A DNA stretch of 64,000 bases from Ferribacterium limneticum. Lineage in GTDB: Bacteria > Pseudomonadota > Gammaproteobacteria > Burkholderiales > Rhodocyclaceae. Positions within the stretch are counted from its first letter, which is position 1. The number at the start of each line of letters is the position of its first letter. The stretch spans positions 3,022,501 through 3,086,500 of the forward strand of contig NZ_CP075189.1 in NCBI RefSeq assembly GCF_020510565.1, written 5' to 3'. Of this stretch, positions 44,415 to 52,735 are shown piece by piece. Position numbers and translations under genes: made by a program. The notes below the pieces were generated by a model. That model ran no database searches. It saw nothing but the letters and a program-made list of their open reading frames with translations, and was not told where the DNA came from.

Positions 44415-45437
44415 CTAGACGTTGCCCAGTGCCCCCGCCAGACAAACCAGCTCGCCCTGCCGATGCGTCCCTGTCTTCTTGTAAACCGTCCGCAACTGCG
44501 TTCGCACGGTGTCGAGTTTGACGGCGCGGGCCGAGGCGATGGACTCCAGGCTTTCGCCCTTGGCGAGCAGCACGGTCAATTCGGCTTCGGCGCGGGTGAG
44601 GCCGTAGAGGTGTTCAAGGCGGCTGCGGATGCCGGGGGCGAGGTGGTGCATGGCAGTCATGCGGAGCAGCGCGAGGTTGGGCTTGCCGACGACCGGGGTG
44701 GCCGAGGCGAACCAGGTGTCGTCGCTGCTAGCGACGAGGGCTTCTGCGGTCGAGCGCTGGCGCAGGCTGGTGCCGACTAGCTCCAGCAATCGGCGTCTGG
44801 TGACGGTCACCGCTTGCGAGGCGGTATGTTTCTCGAACAGTGCCAGCCAGGCGGTGCCGGGGTGTTCGTGGGCTGCGGTGTTGGCCCAGGCGACAACGAG
44901 GCTCGCTGAGACGACGGCCAGCGGAATGTTGATCTGGGCGGCGATGTCGCAGTTGCGGCGGGAGTTGGCCGGGCGGGCGGCCAGCCCCTCTGGCGCTGGC
45001 GTTGCGTTGCCGACGCGCCAGTGGTGGATGAAGCGGTCTAGTTCTTTGCCTTGTCCGACGGAGAATGGCTCAGATCCATGAAAGCGCTGGAAGCCGACGA
45101 TGTTGAGCGTACCGTCCGGCTGGCGCCATTGGGCGGCGATGACATGGTCGATGCCGTGCGGGCGCAGGTAGTCGTGGCAGAGCTCCGGCCGCGCCAGGTA
45201 GGCGGGGTGCCGGGTGGTGTCGATGACGATGGCGCGACCAGCCGGGCGCTCGTCGAGCAGGGTTTGCAGGGGGTCGAGACGGCTGAAATGGTCGCGGTAT
45301 TGAACGATGGCGCTGTCGCTGTGACCATCGGCGATCAGGCTGTGGCTGCCATCAGGATGCAGGGTGAGCGAGCCACTCGCCTCGGCGCCCAGCATGTCAG
45401 CAATATGGGCCAGCCAGTCGGAGGTGTTGGGTGCCAT
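44415..45437 (-). CDS. LuxR-family transcriptional regulator
   Basis: 340 residues. The C-terminal 60 residues are a LuxR HTH (LTRAEAELTVLLAKGESLESIA, then VRTQLRTVYKKTGTHRQGELV). The N-terminal 250 residues are PAS-like without a receiver domain. Base composition is that of the core genome, unlike the trio at 41.6-43.5 kb. It lies upstream of the PEP-CTERM gene on the same strand and may control it. Confidence 0.8.
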   Translation of the reverse strand: MAPNTSDWLAHIADMLGAEASGSLTLHPDGSHSLIADGHSDSAIVQYRDHFSRLDPLQTLLDERPAGRAIVIDTTRHPAYLARPELCHDYLRPHGIDHVIAAQWRQPDGTLNIVGFQRFHGSEPFSVGQGKELDRFIHHWRVGNATPAPEGLAARPANSRRNCDIAAQINIPLAVVSASLVVAWANTAAHEHPGTAWLALFEKHTASQAVTVTRRRLLELVGTSLRQRSTAEALVASSDDTWFASATPVVGKPNLALLRMTAMHHLAPGIRSRLEHLYGLTRAEAELTVLLAKGESLESIASARAVKLDTVRTQLRTVYKKTGTHRQGELVCLAGALGNV

Positions 45438-45732
45438 GGGCGCGCAGCGAATGCGACGATAAACTTGTGACTTGGCAGCGGAAGGGTCAGGTCAGCCGCT
45501 TGGTGCGAATGCGACTGCCTCTGCCGGCCGGGTTGTGATGGCTGCATGCACTCATAGGTCTACCCCCGATTTTGTGTGTTGTTGTGTCTTGTGTTGCCCG
45601 TTAGCTGGTTATTCAGTCGAAAAAATGAAAATGGAGTATTGATGCCACACATTTCTCCGCGATGACGATTGGGTGCCTTCGGCATAAAAAAGTTCAACGT
45701 CATTGCACGTGACATTTGGCTGTGTCGGCTGG

Positions 45733-45776
45733 CCATTTCAATTTGGGGCAATATTTCCGGTTGACCGTGGGAGTTC
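45733..45776 (-). repeat. Dispersed repeat copy R9, intergenic
   Basis: Core at 45759-45768, preceded by TTTCAATTTGGGGCAATATTTCC and followed by GGGAGTTC; a diverged copy. Confidence 0.82.
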
Positions 45777-46080
45777 GGTTGGTGGAAAAGCACGGGTAGC
45801 AAAGTCGAGCACATATGACTGCGGCACTCGACCACGCGCCCTGCAACCCTGCTCCCGGTCTATCTACTCGCCTTGAGACGACCTGTAGACAAAGTTGTTG
45901 GCGGCGTGCATGGCGCGAAATTTGGGCGCGAGGGCTTTCCGGCAGGCGGGTACGGTCAATCCATAACAGGCTGTCGTGGGCTGCTCAAGATGTCGGGACA
46001 TCCCTTCGGCTGGTGCTGGGCAGCGACCAACAACGAGTCTCGGGCACAGCGGCTCGCCGGTTTTTCAAAGAAACGTAAGG

Positions 46081-46126
46081 GCGCACGCTGCAGCGCAAAC
46101 TGTCGAAACGGCCGGTCAAAACCTGA
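46081..46126 (+). repeat. 46-nt direct repeat, right copy (displaced regA 3' end)
   Basis: It encodes GRTLQRKLSKRPVKT plus the TGA, as in RegA, but has no gene upstream. The similarity stops abruptly at its left edge. Confidence 0.88.
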
Positions 46127-46131
46127 GTAGC

Positions 46132-46191
46132 TCAGGCGAAAAACGAATAGAGCAGCAGGACGACGATCAGAACGAATAGAACCATGAACAT
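46132..46191 (-). CDS. Candidate 19-residue membrane peptide
   Basis: The frame MFMVLFVLIVVLLLYSFFA begins at 46191 and ends in TGA at 46132. It is almost wholly hydrophobic and could be a single-pass membrane peptide, as small subunits of respiratory complexes are. It lies downstream of PCuAC on the same strand and immediately outside the displaced regA end. The ribosome site (GAGCTG) is weak. It could be a chance frame. Confidence 0.35.
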   Translation of the reverse strand: MFMVLFVLIVVLLLYSFFA

Positions 46192-46241
46192 GATTTCAGC
46201 TCGGTTCAGTGTGTGAATGGCCGGCTAACCGGCTGACCGCA

Positions 46242-46284
46242 GGCTTCCACGGTCAACCGGAAAAAACGGCCAAAATCAAAATCA
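46242..46284 (+). repeat. Dispersed repeat copy R10 at the PCuAC stop
   Basis: Core at 46249-46258. On the minus strand the PCuAC TGA is followed directly by TTTTGATTTTGGCCGTTTTTT. Confidence 0.9.
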
Positions 46285-46749
46285 GTGTTTGTGTTCCATG
46301 GCCGCCGGCATCGGTGCGGCCATCGGGCGGACGACCTTGGCGTCGACCTGTTTGGTGCTGCCGTCGTCGAAGCTCAGGGTGATCGGCACGACGTCGCCTT
46401 CCTTCATCGGCGTCTTGATGTCGATCATCATGACGTGCAGGCTGCCCGGCTTGAGGACGGCTTCGCCCTTGGCCTTGATGTCGATGCTGGGCACCGGGCG
46501 CATTTTCATGACGCCGCCATCGTTGATATGGGTATGCAGTTCGGTGACTTTGGAGACCGGGTTGTCGGCCTTGACCACTTTGACGTCCTTGTCGCCGTTG
46601 TTCTTGATGACCATGAAGGCGCCGGTGGCCGGGGCGTTGGGCGGGGCCAGGCGGACATACGGGTCCTGAACCGACACGTTGTCGGCGGCGCCGGCCAGGA
46701 CACCGGCCGAGAACATCAGGCTGGCTGCGAGCAGGGACAGTTGTTTCAT
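46282..46749 (-). CDS. Periplasmic copper chaperone PCuAC
   Basis: 155 residues with a signal peptide ending SAGVLAGAA. The copper site of the family is visible: HTHINDGGVMKMRPV followed later by GSLHVMMI, giving the H-x-M spacing of PCu(A)C. The C-terminal MEHKH tail adds His and Met. It delivers Cu(I) to CuA or CuB sites. It is 14 nt downstream of an SCO gene and divergent from nosZ, so CuA of NosZ or an oxidase is the likely client. Confidence 0.9.
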   Translation of the reverse strand: MKQLSLLAASLMFSAGVLAGAADNVSVQDPYVRLAPPNAPATGAFMVIKNNGDKDVKVVKADNPVSKVTELHTHINDGGVMKMRPVPSIDIKAKGEAVLKPGSLHVMMIDIKTPMKEGDVVPITLSFDDGSTKQVDAKVVRPMAAPMPAAMEHKH

Positions 46750-46763
46750 GGGCTTACTCTCCT

Positions 46764-47366
46764 TCAGGGTTGGTTCAAGTATTTGCGAATGGCGACAACG
46801 ACCTGATCGGGCGGCGTGGCGTGGGCCATCTTGCCGACCAGTTGGCCGTCCGGGGCGACGATGAAGGTGTCGGCCGAGTGGTCGACAACGTAGCCGCCAC
46901 CGGCTGTTTCCACTTTCTGTTCGGCGTAGAAAACGCCGTAGCGCTTGGCGATTTCGGCGATGTTTTCCGGCGTGCCGGTAACGCCGACGATGGCCGGATG
47001 GAAGAAATCGACGTACTCGGCCAGCCGGGCCGGCGTATCGCGTTTCGGATCCACCGAAACAAAGATCATCGCCACCCTGGCCAGTTCCTCGGGCGTCAGT
47101 TGCTTGAGGCCTTCGGCCGTCGCGGCCAGTGAGGTCGGGCAGATGTCCGGGCAGAAGGTGTAGCCGAAATAGACGAGGACCAGCTTGCCGCGGTAGTTCT
47201 GGAGCGCCACCGGGCCGCTCGCCGACTGCAGGGTGAAATCGCCGCCGGCTGCGATGACCGCCTTGGGCAGGGGCCGCTCTGGCATCTCGGGCTGCCAGAA
47301 CAGCGCGACGCCGACAATCGCTGCCGCCAGCAATCCGGCGACAAATATCAGTATGCGTTCAACCAT
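46764..47366 (-). CDS. SCO1/SenC-type copper chaperone
   Basis: 200 residues. An N-terminal membrane anchor (LIFVAGLLAAAIVGVALFW) is followed by a thioredoxin fold with the copper motif CPDIC and the later His (DHSAD). SCO proteins reduce and load CuA centres. It starts directly before PCuAC and after the gene at 47367, so the three form an operon divergent from nosZ. Confidence 0.92.
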   Translation of the reverse strand: MVERILIFVAGLLAAAIVGVALFWQPEMPERPLPKAVIAAGGDFTLQSASGPVALQNYRGKLVLVYFGYTFCPDICPTSLAATAEGLKQLTPEELARVAMIFVSVDPKRDTPARLAEYVDFFHPAIVGVTGTPENIAEIAKRYGVFYAEQKVETAGGGYVVDHSADTFIVAPDGQLVGKMAHATPPDQVVVAIRKYLNQP

Positions 47367-47837
47367 TTAGTGCGACTCCCCGGTCGAAAAGCGGTAGGGG
47401 ATCGCCACCCGCTCGCTGCCTGTTTCGACCAGCACTGTCGCCTGCCAGTCCATGCTGCCGGTGATGCAGACCGGCAGCGTCGCCTCGGCGGCATAGCTGC
47501 CCTCGCCGCGCGCCGCCAGTTGCGGGCGGTTGTAGCCCATGTTCATCTCGATGCCGGAGAAATCGACCTCGACGCGGGCCGGCGAAAAGCCGCTGGTCGC
47601 TACCTGGATTTCGAACGGCTTGACCAGCGGTATCGGGCGCGTGCCCATCGACAGAGTGACATTGCCACCGGACGGCAGGGCCACGGTGCACGCCTCGCGC
47701 TGCAGATTGCAGACGGGATCGGGCTGCACGGTGATGTCAGCTTTCGGCAACAGCATCGGCGACAGTTTGTAGCCAATGATCACAACCAGCGCGATCAACT
47801 CCAGACCAATGACGTCAATCAGTATTTTCTTGTTCAC
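47367..47837 (-). CDS. Membrane-anchored protein of the SCO/PCuAC operon, unknown function
   Basis: 156 residues from a GTG at 47837 (VNKKILIDVIGLELIALVVIIG), chosen because the longer frame begins with non-protein-like residues. One N-terminal helix anchors a periplasmic beta domain with two Cys in VCNLQREACTV and another in LPVCITGSMDW. The layout resembles FixH/YtkA-like copper-associated proteins, but the similarity is weak. It is the first gene of the operon facing nosZ. Start uncertain (TTG one codon upstream). Confidence 0.65.
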   Translation of the reverse strand: MNKKILIDVIGLELIALVVIIGYKLSPMLLPKADITVQPDPVCNLQREACTVALPSGGNVTLSMGTRPIPLVKPFEIQVATSGFSPARVEVDFSGIEMNMGYNRPQLAARGEGSYAAEATLPVCITGSMDWQATVLVETGSERVAIPYRFSTGESH

Positions 47838-48035
47838 AAGTGTGCTTCTGGACCTTGATTCATTTGGATCAACGGATTGTCGCCGAACGCATGCGTTTGG
47901 ATTTAACAAACATCAATTCTTTCACAGTCGGCCAAGAATACAGTGTGCGGCAAATTGTCGCAGTGACGCTATGTCGCAGGCGCCAATGGGGGAAATAGGA
48001 GTTTTTTGCTTCTGGTGCTCATGGGAGAAATAGAG

Positions 48036-50318
48036 ATGAAAAAATTTGTAGTGAAATCTACCGCGCTGCTGCTGGCAGCCGGTTTCGCAGCGACGGCGTA
48101 CTCCGCCGAATCGCTGCAGGACGTGATGAAACGGCGCAATCTGAGCCAGCAGGATCTGCTCGCTGCGTCGAAGACCTACGTCCCGACCGGCAAGCGCGAC
48201 GAATTCGTCGCCTTCAGCTCGGGCGGCCAGTCCGGCCAGATCATCGTGTATGGCATTCCGTCCATGCGTATCCTCAAGTACATCGGTGTGTTCACGCCGG
48301 AACCGTGGCAAGGCTACGGCTTCGATGAAAACTCCAAGTCCGTGCTGCGCCAGGGCAACATCGACGGCAAGGAAATTAACTGGGGCGATACGCACCACCC
48401 GGCCATCTCCGAAACCCAGGGCAAGTACGACGGCCAGTTCCTGTTCATCAACGACAAGGCCAATCCGCGCCTCGCCGTGATCGACCTGCGTGACTTCGAA
48501 ACCAAGCAGATCGTGGTCAACCCGATCTTCAAGTCTGAGCACGGCGGCGCTTTCGTTACGCCGAACACCGACTACATCATCGAAGCCGCCCAGTACGCCT
48601 CGCCGCTTGAGAACAAGAAGTTCTACCCGCTCGAAGAGTTCAACGAGAAGTATCGCGGCGGCGTCACCTACTGGAAGTTCGACCGCAAGGAAGGCCGCAT
48701 CAATCCGAAGGAGTCCTTCTCGCTCGAACTGCCGCCGTACTCGCAGGACTTGTCCGACGCTGGTAAAGGCCCGTCAGACGGCTGGTCGTTCACCAACTCG
48801 TTCTGTTCCGAGCGTTACGTCGGCGGCATCGAAAAGGGTCGTCCGCCGTATGAAGCCGGTTGCTCCGCCAAGGACACCGATTATCTGCACGTGATCAACT
48901 GGAAGAAGGCGGCCGAACTGGTTGCTGCCGGCAAAGCCAAGACCATCAACGGCCACAAGGTCCTGATGATGGAAACGGCAATCAAGGAAGGCATCCTCTT
49001 CCTGGTTCCGGAACCGAAGTCGCCGCATGGCGTCGACGTCACCCCGGACGGCAAGTTCCTGACCGTCGCCGGCAAGCTCGACACTCACGTGTCGGTCTAC
49101 TCCTTCGAGAAGATTCAGGCCGCCATCAAGGCCGGCAAGTTCGAATCCAAGGATCCGTACGGCATTCCGGTCATCGGCATGAAGGATGCGCTGCACACCC
49201 AGGTTCAGCTCGGCCTTGGTCCTTTGCACACCCAGTACGATTCCAAGCCCTGTATCGCCTACACCTCGCTGTATGTCGATTCGCAGGTCGTCAAATGGAA
49301 CCACTGCGAAGGCAAGGTGCTCGACAAGATCTCCGTGCACTACAACATCGGTCACCTGATGACCATGGAAGGCGACTCGGCCGATCCGAAGGGTCGTTAC
49401 CTGGTTGCGCTGAACAAGCTGGCGATCGACCGCTTCGTGCCGGTTGGTCCGCTGCATCCGCAGAACCACCAGCTGATCGACATTTCGAACGACAAGATGC
49501 AGTTGTTGTACGACATGCCGCTGCCGCTGGGTGAGCCGCACTACGTGGTCGCCATCGAAGCTTCGAAGCTGAAGCCGGGCGTGCGCTACAAGGTCGGTAC
49601 CGATTCCCGCACCGACAAGCCGCATCCGGGCATGGTTCGCGCTGGCGAAGAAGTGACAACCAAGAAGGGCAACAAGATCGAGGTCAAGGGCACGCTGATC
49701 CGTTCGCACATCACGCCGGAAACCATCGAAGCTGAAGTCGGCGACGAAATCACCATCCACCTGACCAACCTTGAGCGCGCTCAGGACGAAACCCACGGCT
49801 TCACCGTTTCGACCATGAACGTGCACGCTTCGGTTGAGCCAGGCAAGACAGTGACCGTCAAGTTCAAGGCCGACAAGGAAGGTGTGTATCCGTACTACTG
49901 CACCGAGTTCTGTTCCGCACTGCACCTTGAAATGCAGGGTTACCTGCTGGTCAAGCCGAAGGGCTGGAAGCCGGGCAAGGTTGAAGCGGCCAAGGCCGTC
50001 TATACCGAAGCCGACTACAAGGCCACGGTCAAGAAGGTTGCCGACACCCAGGTCGTCATTGATTCCGTCGTTGGTTACATCACCAGCGTCAACTTCAAGG
50101 ACTTCCCGGATGTGGTGAACATGGTCGATGACGCCACCGACCAGCTCAACAAGATGAAGGAAGCCAAGGGCAAGCACGAAGCCGCAGCCGCCAAGAAGGA
50201 TTGGGACCAGGCGAATCTGTGGGCCGAGCAAGTCTGGCAATACCAGGTCAAGGCTGCCGACATCGGTCTGCGTGCCAAGACCTACCTTGAGCAGAACGGC
50301 GCCAAGAAGGTCAAGTAA
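48036..50318 (+). CDS. nosZ: Nitrous-oxide reductase, clade II (Sec-dependent)
   Basis: 760 residues from the ATG at 48036 (site GGGAGAAATAGAG). The signal peptide (KKFVVKSTALLLAAGFAATAYSA) has no twin Arg, so export is by Sec, a mark of clade II. The seven-bladed propeller carries CuZ His ligands (GDTHHP, SPHGVDV, GPLHTQYD, VGPLHPQNH). The C-terminal cupredoxin holds the CuA site C622-x3-C626-x3-H630-x2-M633. About 115 residues extend beyond it with a helical look and no haem motif. It reduces N2O to N2 in the periplasm. It leads the nos operon. Confidence 0.97.
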   Translation: MKKFVVKSTALLLAAGFAATAYSAESLQDVMKRRNLSQQDLLAASKTYVPTGKRDEFVAFSSGGQSGQIIVYGIPSMRILKYIGVFTPEPWQGYGFDENSKSVLRQGNIDGKEINWGDTHHPAISETQGKYDGQFLFINDKANPRLAVIDLRDFETKQIVVNPIFKSEHGGAFVTPNTDYIIEAAQYASPLENKKFYPLEEFNEKYRGGVTYWKFDRKEGRINPKESFSLELPPYSQDLSDAGKGPSDGWSFTNSFCSERYVGGIEKGRPPYEAGCSAKDTDYLHVINWKKAAELVAAGKAKTINGHKVLMMETAIKEGILFLVPEPKSPHGVDVTPDGKFLTVAGKLDTHVSVYSFEKIQAAIKAGKFESKDPYGIPVIGMKDALHTQVQLGLGPLHTQYDSKPCIAYTSLYVDSQVVKWNHCEGKVLDKISVHYNIGHLMTMEGDSADPKGRYLVALNKLAIDRFVPVGPLHPQNHQLIDISNDKMQLLYDMPLPLGEPHYVVAIEASKLKPGVRYKVGTDSRTDKPHPGMVRAGEEVTTKKGNKIEVKGTLIRSHITPETIEAEVGDEITIHLTNLERAQDETHGFTVSTMNVHASVEPGKTVTVKFKADKEGVYPYYCTEFCSALHLEMQGYLLVKPKGWKPGKVEAAKAVYTEADYKATVKKVADTQVVIDSVVGYITSVNFKDFPDVVNMVDDATDQLNKMKEAKGKHEAAAAKKDWDQANLWAEQVWQYQVKAADIGLRAKTYLEQNGAKKVK

Positions 50319-50351
50319 GCCAAAAGTCTTGATCTGACTTAAGGCATTCAG

Positions 50352-50378
50352 CGGGGAACAGAGCGAATCTGTTCCCCG
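50352..50378. terminator. Strong stem-loop after nosZ
   Basis: CGGGGAACAGA-GCGAA-TCTGTTCCCCG, an 11-bp perfect stem followed by TTTCAC, between nosZ and the first cytochrome gene. It could partly terminate or protect the nosZ mRNA so that NosZ is made in excess. Confidence 0.7.
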
Positions 50379-50402
50379 TTTCACATTCAGGAGGGAATAA
50401 CC

Positions 50403-50711
50403 ATGAAATTTGTAATGACATTGATCGCAGCGGCACTCGTCGCCACGCCGGCCTTCGCCGCACTTGACGGTGCCAAGCTTTTTGCCGAAAAAACCTGTAA
50501 CGCCTGCCACGGCGCCAAGGCTGACAAGCCGCTGATGCCGAACTATCCGAAACTGGCTGGTCAGAATGCCGCCTACGCCGAAGCGCAAATGAAGGACATC
50601 AAGAGTGGTGCCCGCAACAACGGCCAGACCGCCGCCATGAAGGGCGTCATGCATCTTGTCAATGACGAGGAAATCAAGGCTATTTCCGAATACCTGTCTA
50701 AACTCAAGTGA
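50403..50711 (+). CDS. Small monohaem cytochrome c553 of the nos cluster
   Basis: 102 residues with AGGAGGG upstream and a signal peptide ending TPAFA. One haem site CNACH and an axial Met candidate (AMKGVMH). It is the kind of c553 gene found directly behind clade II nosZ and probably feeds electrons to NosZ. Confidence 0.9.
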   Translation: MKFVMTLIAAALVATPAFAALDGAKLFAEKTCNACHGAKADKPLMPNYPKLAGQNAAYAEAQMKDIKSGARNNGQTAAMKGVMHLVNDEEIKAISEYLSKLK

Positions 50712-50717
50712 TCATGC

Positions 50718-50738
50718 GAAGCCGGTTTTTCCGGCTTC
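50718..50738. terminator. Stem-loop between the two nos cytochrome genes
   Basis: GAAGCCGG-TTTTT-CCGGCTTC, a perfect 8-bp stem 7 nt after the stop, with no T-run. Possible processing or partial termination site. Confidence 0.5.
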
Positions 50739-50822
50739 TGACCAACATCAAAGAACGCTGATATTCAAAGTGCAACAATGGTTTCAGCGTTTCGAATCAC
50801 TCGCCATAAAAGGAAACCGAAC

Positions 50823-51593
50823 ATGAAAAAAGCATCACTCCTTTTGATCAGTCTGCTCACCGCCGGCATCGCTTTTGCCGCCCCGCCGGCCCCGAAAACC
50901 GAAGGCATCGAGGGCAAGGATTACAAGTGGAACGCCCAGGGCGGCGAGAAGAGCGAAGCGCTCTCCAAAAAAGGTGACGCCAAGGCTGGCGAAGAAGGTT
51001 ACGAAACCTGTGGCGCCTGCCACCTGCCGTCCGGTGCCGGTCGTCCTGACGGCACCTTCCCGCAACTCGCCGGCCAGCACACCACCGTGCTGATCAAGCA
51101 GATGGCCGACATCCGCGCTGGTCTGCGCGACAACCCGACGATGTACCCGTTTGCCGCGACGCTGACCGATGCCCAGGAACTGGCCAATGTCGCCGCCTAC
51201 ATCGAGAAATTGTGCATTCCGCTCGACCACGGTCATTACGACTCGAAGCCGGGCGACAATATGGACAAGAACTGGAAGGCACCGGCCGATACCGACAAGC
51301 GCATCGCCGAAGGCAAGGCGCTGTACGAGAAGGAATGTCTGGAGTGCCACGGCAAGAATGGCGAAGGCAACAAGGAAAAGTTCTATCCCGTCATCGCCGG
51401 CCAGCACTACAAGTACCTGCTGCGCCAAATGACCGAGATTCGCAACGGCCATCGCCGCAACGCCAATCCGGACATGGTCAAGATCATCAAGAAGTACACC
51501 GATGACCAGCTGATTTCCATCTCGGCTTATCAGTCCAGCCTGGTCATGCCGGGCAACATGTGCAAGCCGAAAGCCGGCGGCAAGAAGAAGTAA
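50823..51593 (+). CDS. Dihaem cytochrome c of the nos cluster
   Basis: 256 residues from the ATG at 50823 (AAAGGAAACC upstream); signal peptide ends GIAFA. Two haem sites: CGACH and CLECH, each followed by the c4-like IAGQHYKYLLRQM or LAGQHTTVLIKQM pattern. The Lys-rich C-terminus (KPKAGGKKK) is unusual. With the c553 and NosB/NosG/NosH it likely forms the electron route from the quinol pool to NosZ. Confidence 0.9.
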   Translation: MKKASLLLISLLTAGIAFAAPPAPKTEGIEGKDYKWNAQGGEKSEALSKKGDAKAGEEGYETCGACHLPSGAGRPDGTFPQLAGQHTTVLIKQMADIRAGLRDNPTMYPFAATLTDAQELANVAAYIEKLCIPLDHGHYDSKPGDNMDKNWKAPADTDKRIAEGKALYEKECLECHGKNGEGNKEKFYPVIAGQHYKYLLRQMTEIRNGHRRNANPDMVKIIKKYTDDQLISISAYQSSLVMPGNMCKPKAGGKKK

Positions 51594-51597
51594 GCAA

Positions 51598-51725
51598 GGC
51601 TCCCTCCCCTTCAAGGGGAGGGTTGGGGTGGGGATGGGTTTCGTTGTCCGCAAATAAACCCATCCCCCCTGACCTCCTCCTTGCCCTAGGGCACCAGCAC
51701 TTCGGGCCATAAAGGGGGAGGAATC
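51598..51725. repeat. Intergenic double stem-loop element inside the nos operon
   Basis: CCCTCCCC-TTCAA-GGGGAGGG (51603-51623) is followed by GGGGATGGGTTT paired with AAACCCATCCCC (51631-51668), then a C/T-rich and G-rich stretch. Such CCCTCCCCTTCAAGGGGAGGG units occur as dispersed intergenic elements in many high-GC genomes, as far as I recall. It fills the gap before nosB. Confidence 0.7.
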
Positions 51726-51756
51726 GAGGTTCGCAACAAGAGCAGAGAACAGCAAA

Positions 51757-52731
51757 ATGGAAAAACAAAACAAAATCATCGGTGGCTTGACCCTGATCTC
51801 CCTGATCTGCCTGGTCGCTGCCTACTTCGCTCCGATCTGGTGGGTTTCGCTGACCGCCCCGAATTACCCGCCCGATGCCTTCCCCGATGGCATCCGCATC
51901 CATTTCCATTTCGATGGCGTCTATAACGGCTGCAAGGCGGCCGGCAAGGGCACCCGGATGGCCAACGAGATCATCCAGAAAGATCTCGCCCACGACGACG
52001 AGCGCTACAACCCCATCCTCGACGCCGCCAAGAACGTCGACAAGGGTGCCGAAGGCCTCGATTGCGTTCATGAAATGAACACCATCAACCACTACGTCGG
52101 CATGTTCCCGATCGCCACTGGCGCACCGGTCGAAAAGCCGCTCGCCAAGTTCTTCTTCGGCTTCTTTGCCGTGATGCTCGTCGCTTTCACGGTCAACCGG
52201 AAAAAACCGCGAATTTTGATATTGAGCGCCGGCTTCGCCGCCGTCGCCGCCTGGATGCTGATCGACCAGTTCATGCTCGGCCACCTCGAAAGCCACGTCC
52301 AGGCCTACATGCAGGAATCCGGCACCTTCTTCAAGGACATGGATCGCATCAACGTCTGGGGCGACAACGTCCGCAACATCTCGAAGGTTGTCATCTTCGG
52401 CCTGATCGCCGTGATGGGCATCGTCATCGCCGGCACCGCCAAGATCAAGCCGTTCCAGCTCCTGCTGGCGCTGGTCCCGGCCCTGCTCCCGGTCTTCTTC
52501 GTCATCACTTACGCCGGCTGGCTGTGGTTCTTCGGCCATAACATGCACCCGTGGGGCGCCTTCACGGTCAAGCCTTTCATGCCGACCGTCTTCGGCGAAG
52601 GCAAGGTCGCCCAGTTCTCGACCTTCTCCTACCCGTACTGGGGCTATGGCCTGCTCGTCGCCATCTTCATCTGCATGATGCTGGCCCTGCTCATCCGGCG
52701 CAAACAGCTGCGCGAAGGAACCGCCGAGTAA
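51757..52731 (+). CDS. nosB: NosB-like membrane protein of clade II nos clusters
   Basis: 324 residues with about six membrane segments. The first loop is periplasmic (APNYPPDAFPDGIRIHFHFDGVYNGC region, with a second Cys in LDCVHEMN), typical of the membrane protein that accompanies nosZ in clade II operons. Its function is not established, possibly electron transfer or assembly. Residues about 143-156 (TVNRKKPRIL), a basic cytoplasmic loop between two helices, are encoded by the dispersed repeat. Five nt separate it from nosD. Confidence 0.85.
   Translation: MEKQNKIIGGLTLISLICLVAAYFAPIWWVSLTAPNYPPDAFPDGIRIHFHFDGVYNGCKAAGKGTRMANEIIQKDLAHDDERYNPILDAAKNVDKGAEGLDCVHEMNTINHYVGMFPIATGAPVEKPLAKFFFGFFAVMLVAFTVNRKKPRILILSAGFAAVAAWMLIDQFMLGHLESHVQAYMQESGTFFKDMDRINVWGDNVRNISKVVIFGLIAVMGIVIAGTAKIKPFQLLLALVPALLPVFFVITYAGWLWFFGHNMHPWGAFTVKPFMPTVFGEGKVAQFSTFSYPYWGYGLLVAIFICMMLALLIRRKQLREGTAE
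52184..52225 (+). repeat. Dispersed repeat copy R11, in frame inside nosB
   Basis: Core at 52189-52198, then GGAAAAAACCGCGAATTTTGATAT. Read as TVNRKK, the same frame as in pgeF and gloB. Confidence 0.87.
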
Positions 52732-52735
52732 TCCC

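Larger units (their letters stand above)
45438..46281. other. 844-nt region between LuxR gene and PCuAC gene
   Basis: It contains repeat copies R9 and R10, a GATGTC-GG-GACATC palindrome at 45989-46002, the displaced 46-nt regA end at 46081-46126 and a candidate 19-residue membrane peptide at 46132-46191. No other gene is supported; the frames across it have no recognisable protein character. Confidence 0.6.

Noticed and set aside
41453..46080. Integrase or transposase in the regA-bounded segment
   Set aside because: All frames were considered, and none shows tyrosine or serine recombinase or DDE motifs; the segment can only be called a candidate island.
47855..47872. TTGAT-N8-ATCAA between the copper operon and nosZ as an FNR site
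   Set aside because: The half-sites are perfect but the spacing is 8 rather than 4, and it lies only 18 nt from the GTG of the divergent gene and about 165 nt from nosZ.
48774..50654. 626-codon open frame antisense to nosZ and the first cytochrome
   Set aside because: It is a by-product of GC-rich codon use in nosZ; the translation has no domain pattern.
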